Shown here piece by piece: positions 37,904 to 47,725 of a stretch of DNA of 64,000 nt. The notes beneath the pieces are model-generated. The model searched no databases, was not told where the DNA came from, and saw nothing but the letters and a program-made list of their open reading frames with translations. The stretch comes from Gracilaria domingensis (lineage: Eukaryota; Rhodophyta; Florideophyceae; Gracilariales; Gracilariaceae). Each line of letters starts with the position of its first letter. Positions within the stretch are counted from its first letter, which is position 1. A program made the translations under genes and the position numbers. Where the stretch lies: the NCBI GenBank assembly GCA_022539475.1, contig VCMS01000250.1:1-64000 (forward strand), read 5' to 3'.

Positions 37904-38762
37904 TGTAGAGCAAAACGCCCTTTGTGGGGATGCACCGAAGTGCTTTTCATAGTTTGTTGATCCGTTACCGGCTTCGACACCTCAGGTTATGAGAGGCTAC
38001 TGGGGTAGTGCCCCTATTTTGGGGTATGCCTAGGAAGGGTAGTATTTCTGCACACGTGTGCCAAGTTGGCCCGATCGCGCGGGCGCCGTGGCAAGCCTGC
38101 CACGGGGGCACACCTGTAGTGTATTGGCCGGCAGCGCCGGATAGTTAGATATTTTAATTGATATTTTCAAGTGCCGTATATAAGTGGCGGCACTCGCCCC
38201 CACTGTACGGGAGGTAAACCTCAACGAGGCCTTTGGCTCTAATCTTCTTGCCGCTTGCGCACGGTCACAAGCCCCACCCTGGGGAATACCGCCGCAATTC
38301 CGGGCTGATCAACCAACCTCCATCTCTGAGGAGTACTAATCCGTCGTCACGGCACCTTTACTATCTATTCTACTGTATTTACTTCCGTCTTACGGCTCTT
38401 CGATACTCTGCCCTGTCATACAGGTTTGGCTCATTAGTCTCGGGACTTATTCCCGTTATCTCGAATCAGTGCTCCGCAGTGCGGCTCGCTGGCTAATCTT
38501 TTGTCGTCCCATACCGTTGGGCTGGATACCCCCACTCGCTGTGGCTCGCCGGAACCATCCGGATACCTACGCCGATTCTACCCCCTTCACCTCCGACTGC
38601 ACGCCCAGATCGGGGTCACCCGGATTTACACCCGGCTCGTGTTGGCCCTATCGGAGGGTTCTGTCACTGCGCCTACCCCTGTAGGGAGCAGGGTTCGAAC
38701 GCCCCTGTCGGTGCCCTTCCGCGACGCGGCTGTTGTTTTCCCGTCACCGGGTTTGCACCACA
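37904..38762 (+). mobile_element. Solo LTR of a second element family
   Basis: An 859-bp insertion with termini TGTAGAGCAA and TTTGCACCACA, flanked by a perfect 5-bp target-site duplication AGCGG (37899-37903 and 38763-38767); the 3' LTR of the host element shows the empty site. A TATATAAG at 38177-38184 in this orientation would be its promoter. No coding capacity. A GGTTCGAAC near 38693 recalls a tRNA B box, but no tRNA fold is seen. Confidence 0.9.
38177..38184 (+). promoter_or_regulatory. Probable TATA box of the inserted solo LTR
   Basis: TATATAAG about 270 bp into the 859-bp LTR, in GC-richer surroundings (GCCG before, TGGCGGCA after). Position fits the U3/R border of an LTR. Confidence 0.5.
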
Positions 38763-39989
38763 AGCGGCGGGAGACCGGGCCGCCGGGAATAAGGAAATGT
38801 AGGGGGAAAGGTTGGTGGCAGGGAGGCGCAGACTGCGCTGAGGGAAGGTGGGATTGCCAAAGGAAAGAAGATTGGTGACGACGGAAAGGGAGGAAGAAAG
38901 GTGAGAGAGGCAAGGATGGGGGGGCGGTCGTCGAGGGGGGAAGTGGTCTGCCCGAGTTAGGTTGGCTGCGAAGCCTCGAACACGGGGGGTTTATATCTAC
39001 AATTCTTGTGGTTCATATACCCTAAGTTGTAACTTGCTCACCGTCTAGTCCTAAATACCCTAGTGCTGCTCACCATCCATAACATGTAATGATGTCAGCG
39101 CACGGCTCTTCGTTATGTAGGTCGGTGGTTGTTCAGTGATGATATGTCGTTAGGTCCTGAACCAGTTTCGTAGGTTATATTCGTGTTCCATATAATGCCA
39201 TGATGTTTGGTCCCAATCGTTCTTCCTGCCTTTAGTTATTTTGCTTACGTGCGCTTTAGATGCCTCGTAAATTAACCGCAGCATAGTGCAGCGCATCGCC
39301 AGCGTCATCACCATCATATCAGTAGCCTCAACATCATTATCATAGTAGCAGTCACACGGCGCGCCAATCATCCAGTAGCCGCAGCCCCACTTCCAGAACC
39401 GTAACAGTCCCACAGCAGCGGTAGCAACGGTGTCCCACAGCGCTTTCCCCCATTTCCTTTCGTTCACAGTAGAAGCGTCCATTCCCGTCCGTAGCAATGC
39501 AGAGGAACAGCAGCGCGAGAGGCGCAACACCAGTACAGAGCCAGTGGTACCATCTTAAGTTTCAGGCACGGCGCAGCGCACGGCGCGCAACCTCATCGCC
39601 CTCTGCCTCAGGCGCGCCGAGGCGTGCGGCGGGCGACTTTATCGTCCTCTTTCTCAGGCGCGCCGCAGCGTGCGGCGCGCCACTTCATTGTTCTTTTTTT
39701 TTTGCGCGCCGCAGCGCGCGGCCCGCAACCTCATTATCCTTATTGGCGCGCCACAGCACGCGGTGCGCAGCTTCCTTCTCTTTGCCGCCGCGCCGAAGCG
39801 CGCGACCTTATCATCTTCGGCGGCGCGCCGCCACGCGCGGCGCGTAGCAGTGAGCGAAGACGGGGGGCGGCGACGGGCGCAGTTCAGGGGTGGAGGGTGA
39901 TTTTATCTCCTGAGCAATCTCCGGAGATAAGAAAATCTTTTGGCCGTGTCCAAGGGAGTGCGGGACACTCCCTTGGAACCGCCTCCACA

Positions 39990-40225
39990 CATATCAAGGC
40001 CATTAGGCAGAACTAAAATTTCTGATTTGAAACCATACAACTTATGTTTGCCCCTGAAATATTTTTCCTTTCCTCTGTATTCCCGGATTGTCGATAGTAC
40101 TGCTGAAAAATAACATCAGTCGCATAGCGGCCGAAAAAGAAATGAGTAAAGCTCAAATTTTGCTGCAGAATTTTTTTTAATCGTAAAGTGGCCGTGGTTT
40201 CTGGACACATACTGATAAAATACAT
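39990..40225 (-). pseudogene. Harbinger-like transposase, N-terminal part of the catalytic domain
   Basis: The minus strand reads G-R-Y-A-T-D-V-I-F-Q-Q with the first catalytic Asp, then R-Q-S-G-N-T-E-E-R-K and, after a one-base shift in an A5 run, Y-F-R-G-K-H-K-L-Y-G-F-K-S-E-I-L-V-L-P-N-G-L-D-M up to the Ty3 border. It continues at 28667 with H-A-F-S-H-Y-P-G. Together they give the D, D, E of a PIF/Harbinger transposase. The upstream end is not resolved; a run of eight or nine A residues and more shifts follow. Confidence 0.75.
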
Positions 40226-41568
40226 CCGTCGACACAGTAGATATGAATTTCAAAATTAACTTCTGAAATGTAGACGGGTGGATGTTATACATTTGCGCAA
40301 GAATGTCTTATTTACCACAGTGCTTTAATGCTGTTAGAGTCATAAATAAAACAATTTGGGATGTAAACTGATATTTGCGGTCGCGATTTGTGTTTTTTTT
40401 CTTCTGGGTAGTTATTTCCGCAATCTGTCAAGTAAAATGAAATTATTGCGCTGTACATTGGTCATTATCAGAATAGTTGCACTGAAAATTTGAAAATTAT
40501 AGAAAGCAAAAATTGGACAGTCACTGTCGCGTTCTTTATGCTCATTTTCCGGTTTGCGCTCTTTAGAAAATTGATTGAGATTACACTGTCGCTCTAAAAC
40601 GGCAGTGGAGAGTAGATTAACTGACTTGGCGGTGTGGTTGGGACTAATTTGCTGCATAATGAGTCTAGAGGTAGACAGTAAGCATGGGGAAAAACAAAGT
40701 TGTGTAGGAGATCAATTTGTATCTTAGGTACTGCGTTATATTGTAATTGAACTTTTGTTTTGCGTTAAGTAACTTTTTTTACGCATATAGTGTGCATATA
40801 ATAGTTTACACAATGACGGTTTTGACGCTCTGGATGTAGATCAAATGTCTCTCGTTTTGCTGTCGTTGTATTATATGCGCAGTTACTTTTTTAACCTTTT
40901 CACAACTAAACCTTCTTATATCTAGCATGGTAGACATAAGGGCAAGCCAATGAATATGCAAAGACTATTTAAAATGCAGTAAATCTATCAGCAGTAAGGC
41001 TTGCGTGCAGTATGAGCCAAACCATCTTAAAATTTATGCGCAAAACAGGGGTCGCGCGATTTTCGCGCGATCACGTGGCACATCAAAACCAACAAAAAGT
41101 TAAAACAAAAGCATATTTTGGACGTTCTAAACGCTACACCGATGAAAATCAAACGTTTTGGACGTCCAGAAAACCGCAATGACATCAATTACTGTAGGCA
41201 GGTTACTGGGACACTTTGAGTAGGCGGCTTTTGGCTTAGTAGGCGGCCAAAAACCGCCTTTCCTTGTTTCACCAGTAAAAGTTGATTGATTGATTTCTCT
41301 GAACAGTAATCATTGGCGATATATTGCGCAGAAATTTGAGAATGCTAATGATGGCGCAAGACGCATGCAGTTACGTAAAATGTGCATAATACATGCTTAT
41401 GTCTACTACACTAGACATAAGAAAAATCACCACTTGGCGAAATGACAACCAATTGTTCTGGTTCTCATCCAATCATGGTTGTTTCTTTTTTCTAGTACAC
41501 GAGCTAGACATAAGCTTTTCGTTTCAAAAGGGTTAATTACGAGAAAATAATAGTTTACTGAGAGAAAT
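40226..41568. other. AT-rich non-coding stretch with repeated TAGACATAAG half-sites
   Basis: Probably the rest of the Harbinger transposon and intergenic DNA; no credible gene. Palindromes CTTATATCTA-N6-TAGACATAAG (40915-40940) and CTTATGTCTA-N6-TAGACATAAG (41396-41421), and a degenerate third copy (41491-41514), share one 10-bp half-site. TCGCGCGATTTTCGCGCGA is a small hairpin at about 41052. GC content jumps at about 41600. Confidence 0.5.
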
Positions 41569-41782
41569 AGGGCGTCAGAGCTTAAGAGTCATATATGCTA
41601 CAAAGCTTTATCAGGAGACCATCAGCAACCAGCGACGCCTGACAACCGCGCGCGGGCGCCGTGACACTCGTGGCGCGCTGTGTGACGTGGCGCTGATCTG
41701 CGCGGGCGGGGGCGAGATCGCGACGCGGCTGCGACGGTGCGCGGAGAGTTGACGCGGGGGGGCCGGGGGTGGGGGGGGGGGG

Positions 41783-41836
41783 GCAGCGCGTGTTGGAGGG
41801 GCAGCGCGTGTTGGAGGGGCAGCGCGTGTTAGAGGG
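41783..41836. repeat. Minisatellite, three 18-bp units
   Basis: GCAGCGCGTGTTGGAGGG three times (the third with one change) after a run of about 12 G. It ends 12 bp before the start codon of the SOUL-domain gene, so it is in its 5' leader or promoter. Confidence 0.85.
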
Positions 41837-41848
41837 GAGGCGCGCGAC

Positions 41849-43126
41849 ATGGCGGCCGCCTTCTGCAGCGCGCCGTTCGGCGCGGCGCTCGCGACATCGC
41901 GCCACCGCCGGCGCCGCGGCGCCGCGCGACGCCCGCGCTTCGTCGCGTCGGACTCGTCGGCGCTCACGCCGCTCACGCCGCCGTCGTCGCGCCCGCCGCC
42001 GTCGTCCGCGCGCGCGCCGCAGCTGTCGTCGCGCGCGGTGCGCGCCGTTCACCCGGTCGTGGCCGCGCTATACGAGGCGTTTGCGACGCGAAATGCGTCC
42101 TGTCTGGGCGCTGTGCTGCACGCGGACGTGCGGTGGGACACCGCTTTGTTTGACATGCGCGGCGTTGAACGCGTGCTGGATACTTTGGACGACTTTCTGT
42201 CGTTTGCGGTCGACCCTTCCATCGCGCTTTATCAGGTGCAATGTGCCCAGTCGGGCGCCCAGCTCGCGTTTGAGTGCACGCTTTCGTTCAACTATCCGCT
42301 GCCGTGGCGTCCGCGCGTCTCCGTGTCGTCGCGCACCACCATGACGCTCTCCACCGCGCAGCCGCCCAAGGTCACCGAAATCACCGACGAGTTGTACGTC
42401 ACGCCACTGACGCTTGTGTCGCAGGCGCTGCCAAAGCTCACTGATATCTTCTGGTTATACCCGTCGCCGCACGCGGAGACTGACCGGGGTCAACGCAGAC
42501 AGCTGCGCAAAAAGTCGTCCTACGTCCTGTTCAACCAGGCGCCCGTTGAGCAGTTTCGCGTGTGTGATACCGTGAAGCGCTTTGAACATGAGCTGATTTG
42601 GGCGATGCCGGCGTTGCCGCCGCAGGCATTTCAGGGCGGGTTGAGGAAGCTAGAGCAGTATTCTGCTTCCAGTCCGGTGGCGTTGAGGCTTGCGGACGGC
42701 GAGAATGTCAGGGGTGACGGCGAGCTTTTGTATGAGTGGGCCATTCCGTTACCTACCTCGCTTACGGGTAGTAGTCAGGTCATGGCGCGCATTCCAGATG
42801 CAAAGGGCACGCGCATTGTCGATGTGCCGCGCAGTTTGATGGCTGCGTGTCGCTTTGACGGATTTAGTACGAGAACGAGGGTTAAGGAAGAGCATCAAAA
42901 GTTGCTCGAGGCTTTGGTCGACGATGGCATTCTTTCTGGCGACGAGGAGCAGCTTCAGTTTGGTGGACCCAATGTTTGGGTTCGCTGCTATGATTGCAAG
43001 GTTGGCTTTAATAGCAAGGGAGTTTTGAGCATGGCTATGTATGGAGGTAGTAGGGGCGTTCGTAGGGTTAATGAAATCGTTTTCGATCTAACTGATATTG
43101 TTGCGGAACAGAGTGTCTGTGCTTGA
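41849..43126 (+). CDS. SOUL-domain protein with an N-terminal NTF2-like (DUF2358) domain, plastid-type
   Basis: 425 residues. Residues 1-65 are rich in A, R, S and P with almost no acidic residues, as in plastid transit peptides. Residues 67-190 look like the NTF2-like DUF2358 fold (V-V-A-A-L-Y-E-A-F-A-T-R-N, W-D-T-A-L-F-D-M-R-G). Residues 285-415 look like a SOUL haem-binding-type domain: E-W-A-I-P-L-P, R-F-D-G-F-S-T, L-L-E-A-L-V-D-D-G-I and the terminal R-V-N-E-I-V-F-D-L. Plants have the same domain pair (HBP5-type proteins, which bind tetrapyrroles in plastids). Here the haem-binding role is inferred from that. Codon use turns from very GC-rich at the 5' end to moderate at the 3' end. Confidence 0.65.
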   Translation: MAAAFCSAPFGAALATSRHRRRRGAARRPRFVASDSSALTPLTPPSSRPPPSSARAPQLSSRAVRAVHPVVAALYEAFATRNASCLGAVLHADVRWDTALFDMRGVERVLDTLDDFLSFAVDPSIALYQVQCAQSGAQLAFECTLSFNYPLPWRPRVSVSSRTTMTLSTAQPPKVTEITDELYVTPLTLVSQALPKLTDIFWLYPSPHAETDRGQRRQLRKKSSYVLFNQAPVEQFRVCDTVKRFEHELIWAMPALPPQAFQGGLRKLEQYSASSPVALRLADGENVRGDGELLYEWAIPLPTSLTGSSQVMARIPDAKGTRIVDVPRSLMAACRFDGFSTRTRVKEEHQKLLEALVDDGILSGDEEQLQFGGPNVWVRCYDCKVGFNSKGVLSMAMYGGSRGVRRVNEIVFDLTDIVAEQSVCA

Positions 43127-44137
43127 TTCTTTCTACACGGTGAACATAAAATCAATGAGAGCACTAGTGCTGGTTAGTATTGTTTTGCTTTTGTCGAATT
43201 GAGCTGTCGTATTTGCTCATGTGTTGTCTTGTGCGGGTGTCAGATATAGCAGCGATCGACACAGAAAGATGATATGTCTTTCTTCGGATGGCATAAGTGA
43301 GTCGTGATGTTTGCTTTTCTCGTCATAACCGCTCTTGAAGCGCGCTTATTGCGATCACACAATTCCAACTTACTGTTTCGACCGTTGATGAGAGGTTCAT
43401 GTCATGCGTGCAACGCTATGGATCCGCGAAAAAAGGCACCGCGTTAGTACAGACGGTGATGTGGCGAGTTCGCGCACGGATAACAGCAGGCAATCAACTA
43501 GGTCGGACAAGGCTGAAACGTTTGAAGGCTCGACAGCGGACCGCAAGAGGTTCCTTCGGATTCTATGGTTGAAACAATCAAATCGTCATTCCGAGTGAAT
43601 CGCTTCAAATGTCATGGTGTGATTAACGTACCTCCTGCAATCGATGCGTTTTGCTATATGCCGCGGTGGGCTTTGGCCCCTGCGAAGAAGTTGCGACTCG
43701 CGGGCACAACAGACATGGGTCACATGACAGAGAGCACCTACCTTGAAGGAGGACAAGTTCAGATAGAATTAAAGATCGTCGCCATATGGCGAGCGTGCGT
43801 TGTCCATGGCCATCGTCCTGGTCATCCTACATATGGAAGCGTAGTCCCAATGAATTCTCGAACCATCGCGCTTGTGGATGCGCTCGCCCCTTCACTTACG
43901 AAAGCGAGGCTGCCCAAAGCCGACGGCCAAAGAGGAAGGAACACGTCCGGAACATGGTCGAAGATGAGCACAACCGCCGGTCGCACCGCCAACGCCAGAG
44001 CTCGCAGACGTGCATCGCCCCTTCGCCGTCGACGCTAAGCAACGCTCTTTGGTTGGCTGCCGCCGTCGCCACCCCCTGTCACGCCACTGTAACGAGCGGC
44101 GCGCCGGCTTGCTGACACCATCAATCGCCACGTTTTT
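43127..44137. other. Intergenic region
   Basis: Frames of 64-157 codons (for example 43565-44038) show no motif and are mostly basic low-complexity. Probably the 3' UTR of the SOUL gene and the promoter of the kinase fusion. Confidence 0.35.
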
Positions 44138-45514
44138 ATGCGCGCGTACAATCGCCTCTCCAATCGCCGTCGCCAGCGGCGCTCCCAGGCCTTGTCGCCA
44201 CCTCCGCGAGCCGCAAACCCGCTGCGCAGTAGAGAGACTCCTGCTAGAGAGACTACTGCCGTCCCACCTCCCTTGTCACTCAAGTCTTCGATCCGAGCAT
44301 TTAGTTCCCAGTCTGCGTCTCTTGTCTCGAAAATTGAGTCGACCGTAACTTCGCCGCGTTCTGACGAAATCATGACTGTTGAAGTGGAATCTACACTGGC
44401 TCTCATTAAGCCAGATGCTTATGACAGGGCTGATGACATCCTTTCTGTTATCAAAAGCAACGGGTTTGTGATTGGAGAAAAAAAGACAGTTAACCTCACT
44501 AAAGAACGTGCAGGGCAGTTCTACGAGGAGCACAAGGAACGCCCGTTCTACGATGACCTTACTGACTTCATGTCCTCCGGCCCAGTTCTGGCGCTCATCC
44601 TCAGAAAGGAGAATGCCGTCAAATCGTGGAGGCAGCTCATGGGACCCACAAACGCTGACAAAGCGCGCAAAGAGGCACCAGAGTCTATCCGCGCCAAATT
44701 CGGCACTGACGGTAGTAAGAACGCTACGCATGGTTCTGATTCCCCAACGAGCGCTTCGCGGGAGATTTCCTTCTTCTTTCCTGCGTATCACGCCACGACT
44801 CAGTTCAACGGCCAGGATGCTAAGGAGTATCTCACCAAGACTGTGACCCCTCTGCTCACCACTGCCTTGACAGAAATGTGTCGTCTCACCCCACCCAACG
44901 CCGTCGAATGGCTTGGTCACTACCTTCTGAAGGCTTCTGGTTCCACTCCAGCACCACCCACGCCCGCGAAGAAAGTGTATTTTGTGCTTGGAGGTCCGGG
45001 GTCTGGCAAGGGTACGCAATGCGCCAGACTTGTAGAGAAACTTGGATTTGACCATTTTTCAGCTGGTGACCTGCTCCGGAGCGAGGTTGCAAGTGGCTCT
45101 GAACAAGGAAAGATGATTGGGGATATGATTAAGGAGGGAAAGATTGTACCAGGGGACATCACCATCGGCTTGCTCAAGGCAGCCATCGATGGGAGCAACG
45201 CACCAGGCGTGTTGATCGACGGATTTCCGCGTCAGTTGGGTCAAGCGGGCGCTTTTGAGAAAGACGTGTCTGACTTCGAGTTTGTCATATTCTTCGATTG
45301 TCCGGAGGAGGAAATGGAGAGACGGTTATTGGAAAGAGGAAAGACAAGTGGTCGCACGGATGATAACATTGCTAGCATTCGCAAGAGGTTCAATACTTTT
45401 GTGACAACATCAATGCCGGTGATTGAGTATTACGAGGCGAAGGGTAAGGTTCACCGAATTGATGCTACGCAGAGCATTGACACGGTCACAGAAGTTGTGA
45501 CCAATCTGTTCTAA
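44138..45514 (+). CDS. Nucleoside diphosphate kinase - Dpy-30 motif - UMP/CMP kinase fusion
   Basis: A three-part protein of 458 residues. Residues 82-216 are an NDP kinase (A-L-I-K-P-D-A-Y; active-site N-A-T-H198-G-S-D-S) of the NDK5/6-like group. Residues 228-266 ([13 protein letters not shown]...L-T-E-M) are a Dpy-30-type dimerisation motif, which follows the NDK domain in NME5. Residues 278-455 are a UMP/CMP- or adenylate-kinase domain with P-loop [14 protein letters not shown], and S-G-R-T-D-D-N with a short lid. It would shuttle phosphate between nucleoside mono- and triphosphates. Residues 1-78 are basic and S/P-rich and could target mitochondrion or plastid; the ATG at 44370 is an alternative start giving the bare enzyme. 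All catalytic residues are intact. Confidence 0.85.
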   Translation: MRAYNRLSNRRRQRRSQALSPPPRAANPLRSRETPARETTAVPPPLSLKSSIRAFSSQSASLVSKIESTVTSPRSDEIMTVEVESTLALIKPDAYDRADDILSVIKSNGFVIGEKKTVNLTKERAGQFYEEHKERPFYDDLTDFMSSGPVLALILRKENAVKSWRQLMGPTNADKARKEAPESIRAKFGTDGSKNATHGSDSPTSASREISFFFPAYHATTQFNGQDAKEYLTKTVTPLLTTALTEMCRLTPPNAVEWLGHYLLKASGSTPAPPTPAKKVYFVLGGPGSGKGTQCARLVEKLGFDHFSAGDLLRSEVASGSEQGKMIGDMIKEGKIVPGDITIGLLKAAIDGSNAPGVLIDGFPRQLGQAGAFEKDVSDFEFVIFFDCPEEEMERRLLERGKTSGRTDDNIASIRKRFNTFVTTSMPVIEYYEAKGKVHRIDATQSIDTVTEVVTNLF

Positions 45515-45728
45515 GCGCTGTGAGCAAACGGGATCGATTTTTGTAGCATACCTTTTTTGTTTGATGCTCACTGGTAGTGAGGAGATCGGGGGTTGTTTGC
45601 ACACCCTTCTTCCTCTCTGGGGGAAAACTAATTGTTGTCCAAGAGATTACTGAAGAGTCATCGCGACAGGAATCCTTTCAACAAAACATTAATTGTGATT
45701 AGGTTAGGCGTGAACGACACTTGCGTGG

Positions 45729-46841
45729 TCACCTGTTGGGCTTTTGATCGTTTAACGCCTTTTCCAGCTGGGGATCTCTTTTCACCTCCCTGATGAAGTC
45801 TTTTGCAGTGTCCTCTGCAGCCAGGTGAGTGAACTTGCTTCTACCAGAGCGTCCCAACTGCCCGTGCCTGACCTGTAGCGGTTTTGGCAGCAGAGTTCTA
45901 TCATAGTTCTCTCCCTCGGTAGGTTGACTGTAGTCCCTGTTATATATCTCCTGAACGAAACGACCGTTTTCGTCCTTCTCCATGAAGAACGGTCCGAGTT
46001 TGTACGCTCTCTGCATGAAAGAGTTCTTCGGAGGACCACTTGAAGGGTCGGGTTGCTGTTCACCAGCAGGCTGCGTTTGTTCGTTCTGCTGTTTACGCTC
46101 TGCGGTCTTTGTTGTACGTTGCTCCCAGGCTTTTTGAGTCTCTCGGTCGCGCTTGATTCTTCTTACTTCACGAACTCTCCATAAAGCAAATTCGACATCA
46201 TGCTCGTGCTCATAATCTGTATCGTCTGGGAGCTGTAATTGTTTGTCATTGTTATCGAATTGCCTGTCTTCTTCATTCAAGACATCCGTAACAAGTTGAC
46301 GTGCTTCATCGCGTCTGCGACGAAAGCGCTTCTCCTCGCTTTCTGCGCGTATTTGTTGCTCTTGCAGCGTGTCCTTCTGCGCCGGTTTCATAAACTGGGG
46401 ACGAAACCCAGACGGAAACGGGTCTTCATACGCATCTTGCTGGTCAGTCCGTTTGTCGTCCGACCGACTGGAATCCGATTCCGACTCGGATTCCGACGAA
46501 GAATCCTCCGAGGACACCGCTGCGCCGACGTTGGTGCGCACGCCATCAGAGCCAGCTTCCTTCACGTCACGCACGCGCTCAGCCTGAACAACAGCGCCGC
46601 GCTCCCGCGCGCGCTCGGCAATCGGCTGAAACGTTCCAACAGGCTCTCGCGCCGGCGCGGCGCCTCGCACATCGTCCGAAACCACGCGCGCCACAATGCG
46701 CCGTCTGCGCGAAGGCGCGGCCTCCGCCGAGCGCGCCACGTCAGACCGCGCCCTGACGGGGCTCGACTTGACATCGGAGTCAGACCCATCGCCCTCCTCA
46801 GGCGCCCTGCCGGCAAAGTAACGTCCGGCCCGGGCGTTCAT
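45729..46841 (-). CDS. MFAP1: MFAP1 homolog, spliceosomal B-complex protein
   Basis: About 370 residues from the ATG at 46841. The frame is open to 47093, but the upstream part overlaps the promoter side and lacks family features. The N-terminal half is charged, with S/E/D runs. The C-terminal domain is diagnostic: F-M-Q-R-A-Y-K-L-G-P-F-F, I-Y-N-R-D-Y-S-Q-P-T-E-G-E, L-L-P-K-P-L-Q-V-R-H-G, G-R-S-G-R-S-K-F-T-H-L-A-A-E-D-T. MFAP1 joins the tri-snRNP-containing B complex just before activation and binds Prp38. Its presence shows that splicing operates in this intron-poor genome. It converges with the kinase fusion (214 bp) and diverges from the ClpS gene (362 bp). Confidence 0.85.
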   Translation of the reverse strand: MNARAGRYFAGRAPEEGDGSDSDVKSSPVRARSDVARSAEAAPSRRRRIVARVVSDDVRGAAPAREPVGTFQPIAERARERGAVVQAERVRDVKEAGSDGVRTNVGAAVSSEDSSSESESESDSSRSDDKRTDQQDAYEDPFPSGFRPQFMKPAQKDTLQEQQIRAESEEKRFRRRRDEARQLVTDVLNEEDRQFDNNDKQLQLPDDTDYEHEHDVEFALWRVREVRRIKRDRETQKAWEQRTTKTAERKQQNEQTQPAGEQQPDPSSGPPKNSFMQRAYKLGPFFMEKDENGRFVQEIYNRDYSQPTEGENYDRTLLPKPLQVRHGQLGRSGRSKFTHLAAEDTAKDFIREVKRDPQLEKALNDQKPNR

Positions 46842-47203
46842 CTCAGTGGCGCGTAGCTGCCCATGACGGCGCCAAGGTCGCCGCGGGGAGCGTAGTTGAA
46901 TCGAAGGCTTCCGACTCCCCCAAATCGGGTGCTGTTCGAAAATCGGAGCGGCGTGATGCGCGTTTGACGACGCGCCGTTCCAGCGAGGTACGGCGGTACA
47001 GTAGGGGCAGCCCCACGCATCCATGGCACCGAGCCACACCTCGCGCGCGAGATCCGATGACATCTCTGTTGTTGTGCCCCATTCCGCCCCCATTCCGCCG
47101 TCCTCCCACGCCTCCCTTAAATCGCGCCCGTCTGGAGCAAACCACCTGTCACCAGCTGCTCGCAGCCATCGTCTGCGCGTTTCACACGCTCGTTTCCTTC
47201 ATC

Positions 47204-47725
47204 ATGGCGCACACGCCATTGTTCGTCGCCCCAACACCGCTGTTTCGCCACTCTTCGTTCGCGCCGCGCTGCGTGCATCACGTCGCAATACGTCGTGCAG
47301 TACCGCCGAGAAGCAGGGCTGCTCGTTTGATTCACATGCAACTCGGTGCGCCATCAACGCAAATCGGGCGGCCGAAGACGCAAATCAAGAAGGATATAGG
47401 TCGTGTCACTTCGCAGCCATCACAGCCTGAAACTGATACAGATCGAGGCTCTGCGAAAGCTCGTCCTCGACGCAAGACACAAGCGGATCAGGTTCCTATG
47501 TACAAGGTCATTCTGCTGGGGGATGAGGAGTATGTTGAGGCTCATGTCGTCACGCAGTTACAGAAGACCGTGCAACTTGAGAAGAAGGAGGCCACTAGGA
47601 TTTTTTGGGAGGCTCAGGGTTCTGGTAGTAGTATTGTCTGCGTGGTTTGTGAAGAACACGCCGAGTTTTATGCGCAACAACTTAAGCGACAAGAGATTTT
47701 TGTCATCATAGAGAAGGATGAGTAG
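47204..47725 (+). CDS. CLPS: ClpS-like adaptor, degenerate N-degron pocket
   Basis: 173 residues. Residues 1-95 are an R/S/P/A-rich plastid transit-type leader and linker; the start at 47204 was chosen because it begins this leader. Residues 98-173 are the ClpS core: M-Y-K-V-I-L-L-G-D-E-E-Y, V-V-T-Q-L-Q-K-T-V, K-E-A-T-R-I-F-W, A-E-F-Y-A-Q-Q-L. ClpS delivers N-degron substrates to the Clp chaperone. In the bacterial protein an Asn-Asp-Asp after the first strand and a His in the second helix bind the N-terminal residue; here they align with G106-D-E and Q138. So it could bind ClpC without reading classic N-degrons. Identity as ClpS-fold is fairly sure; function is inference. Confidence 0.7.
   Translation: MAHTPLFVAPTPLFRHSSFAPRCVHHVAIRRAVPPRSRAARLIHMQLGAPSTQIGRPKTQIKKDIGRVTSQPSQPETDTDRGSAKARPRRKTQADQVPMYKVILLGDEEYVEAHVVTQLQKTVQLEKKEATRIFWEAQGSGSSIVCVVCEEHAEFYAQQLKRQEIFVIIEKDE

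Larger units (their letters stand above)
28668..39989 (-). mobile_element. Complete Ty3/gypsy LTR retrotransposon
   Basis: Two LTRs (28668-30374 and 37418-39989) enclose gag, protease, RT/RNase H/integrase and a third ORF on the minus strand. The order RT-RNase H-integrase places it in Ty3/gypsy; no chromodomain is seen after the integrase. Flanking bases are CATAG on the left and CATAT on the right, a 5-bp target-site duplication with one change (or 4 bp exact). The internal part is 7.04 kb. Frame changes between the protease and the RT suggest that the copy no longer makes all its proteins in one translation product. Both LTRs stay very similar outside one later insertion, so it is fairly young. 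Confidence 0.95.
37418..39989 (-). repeat. 5' LTR, interrupted by another solo LTR
   Basis: Same termini as the 3' LTR (TGTGGACGCC, GCCTCCACA). Without the 859-bp insertion and its 5-bp duplication it is 1708 bp, against 1707 for the 3' LTR. Differences from the 3' LTR are few. Confidence 0.9.

Noticed and set aside
38640-38762. tRNA-like B box (GGTTCGAAC) suggesting a tRNA gene or SINE.
   Set aside because: No cloverleaf or A box can be paired; termini TGT...ACA and 5-bp duplication identify a solo LTR.
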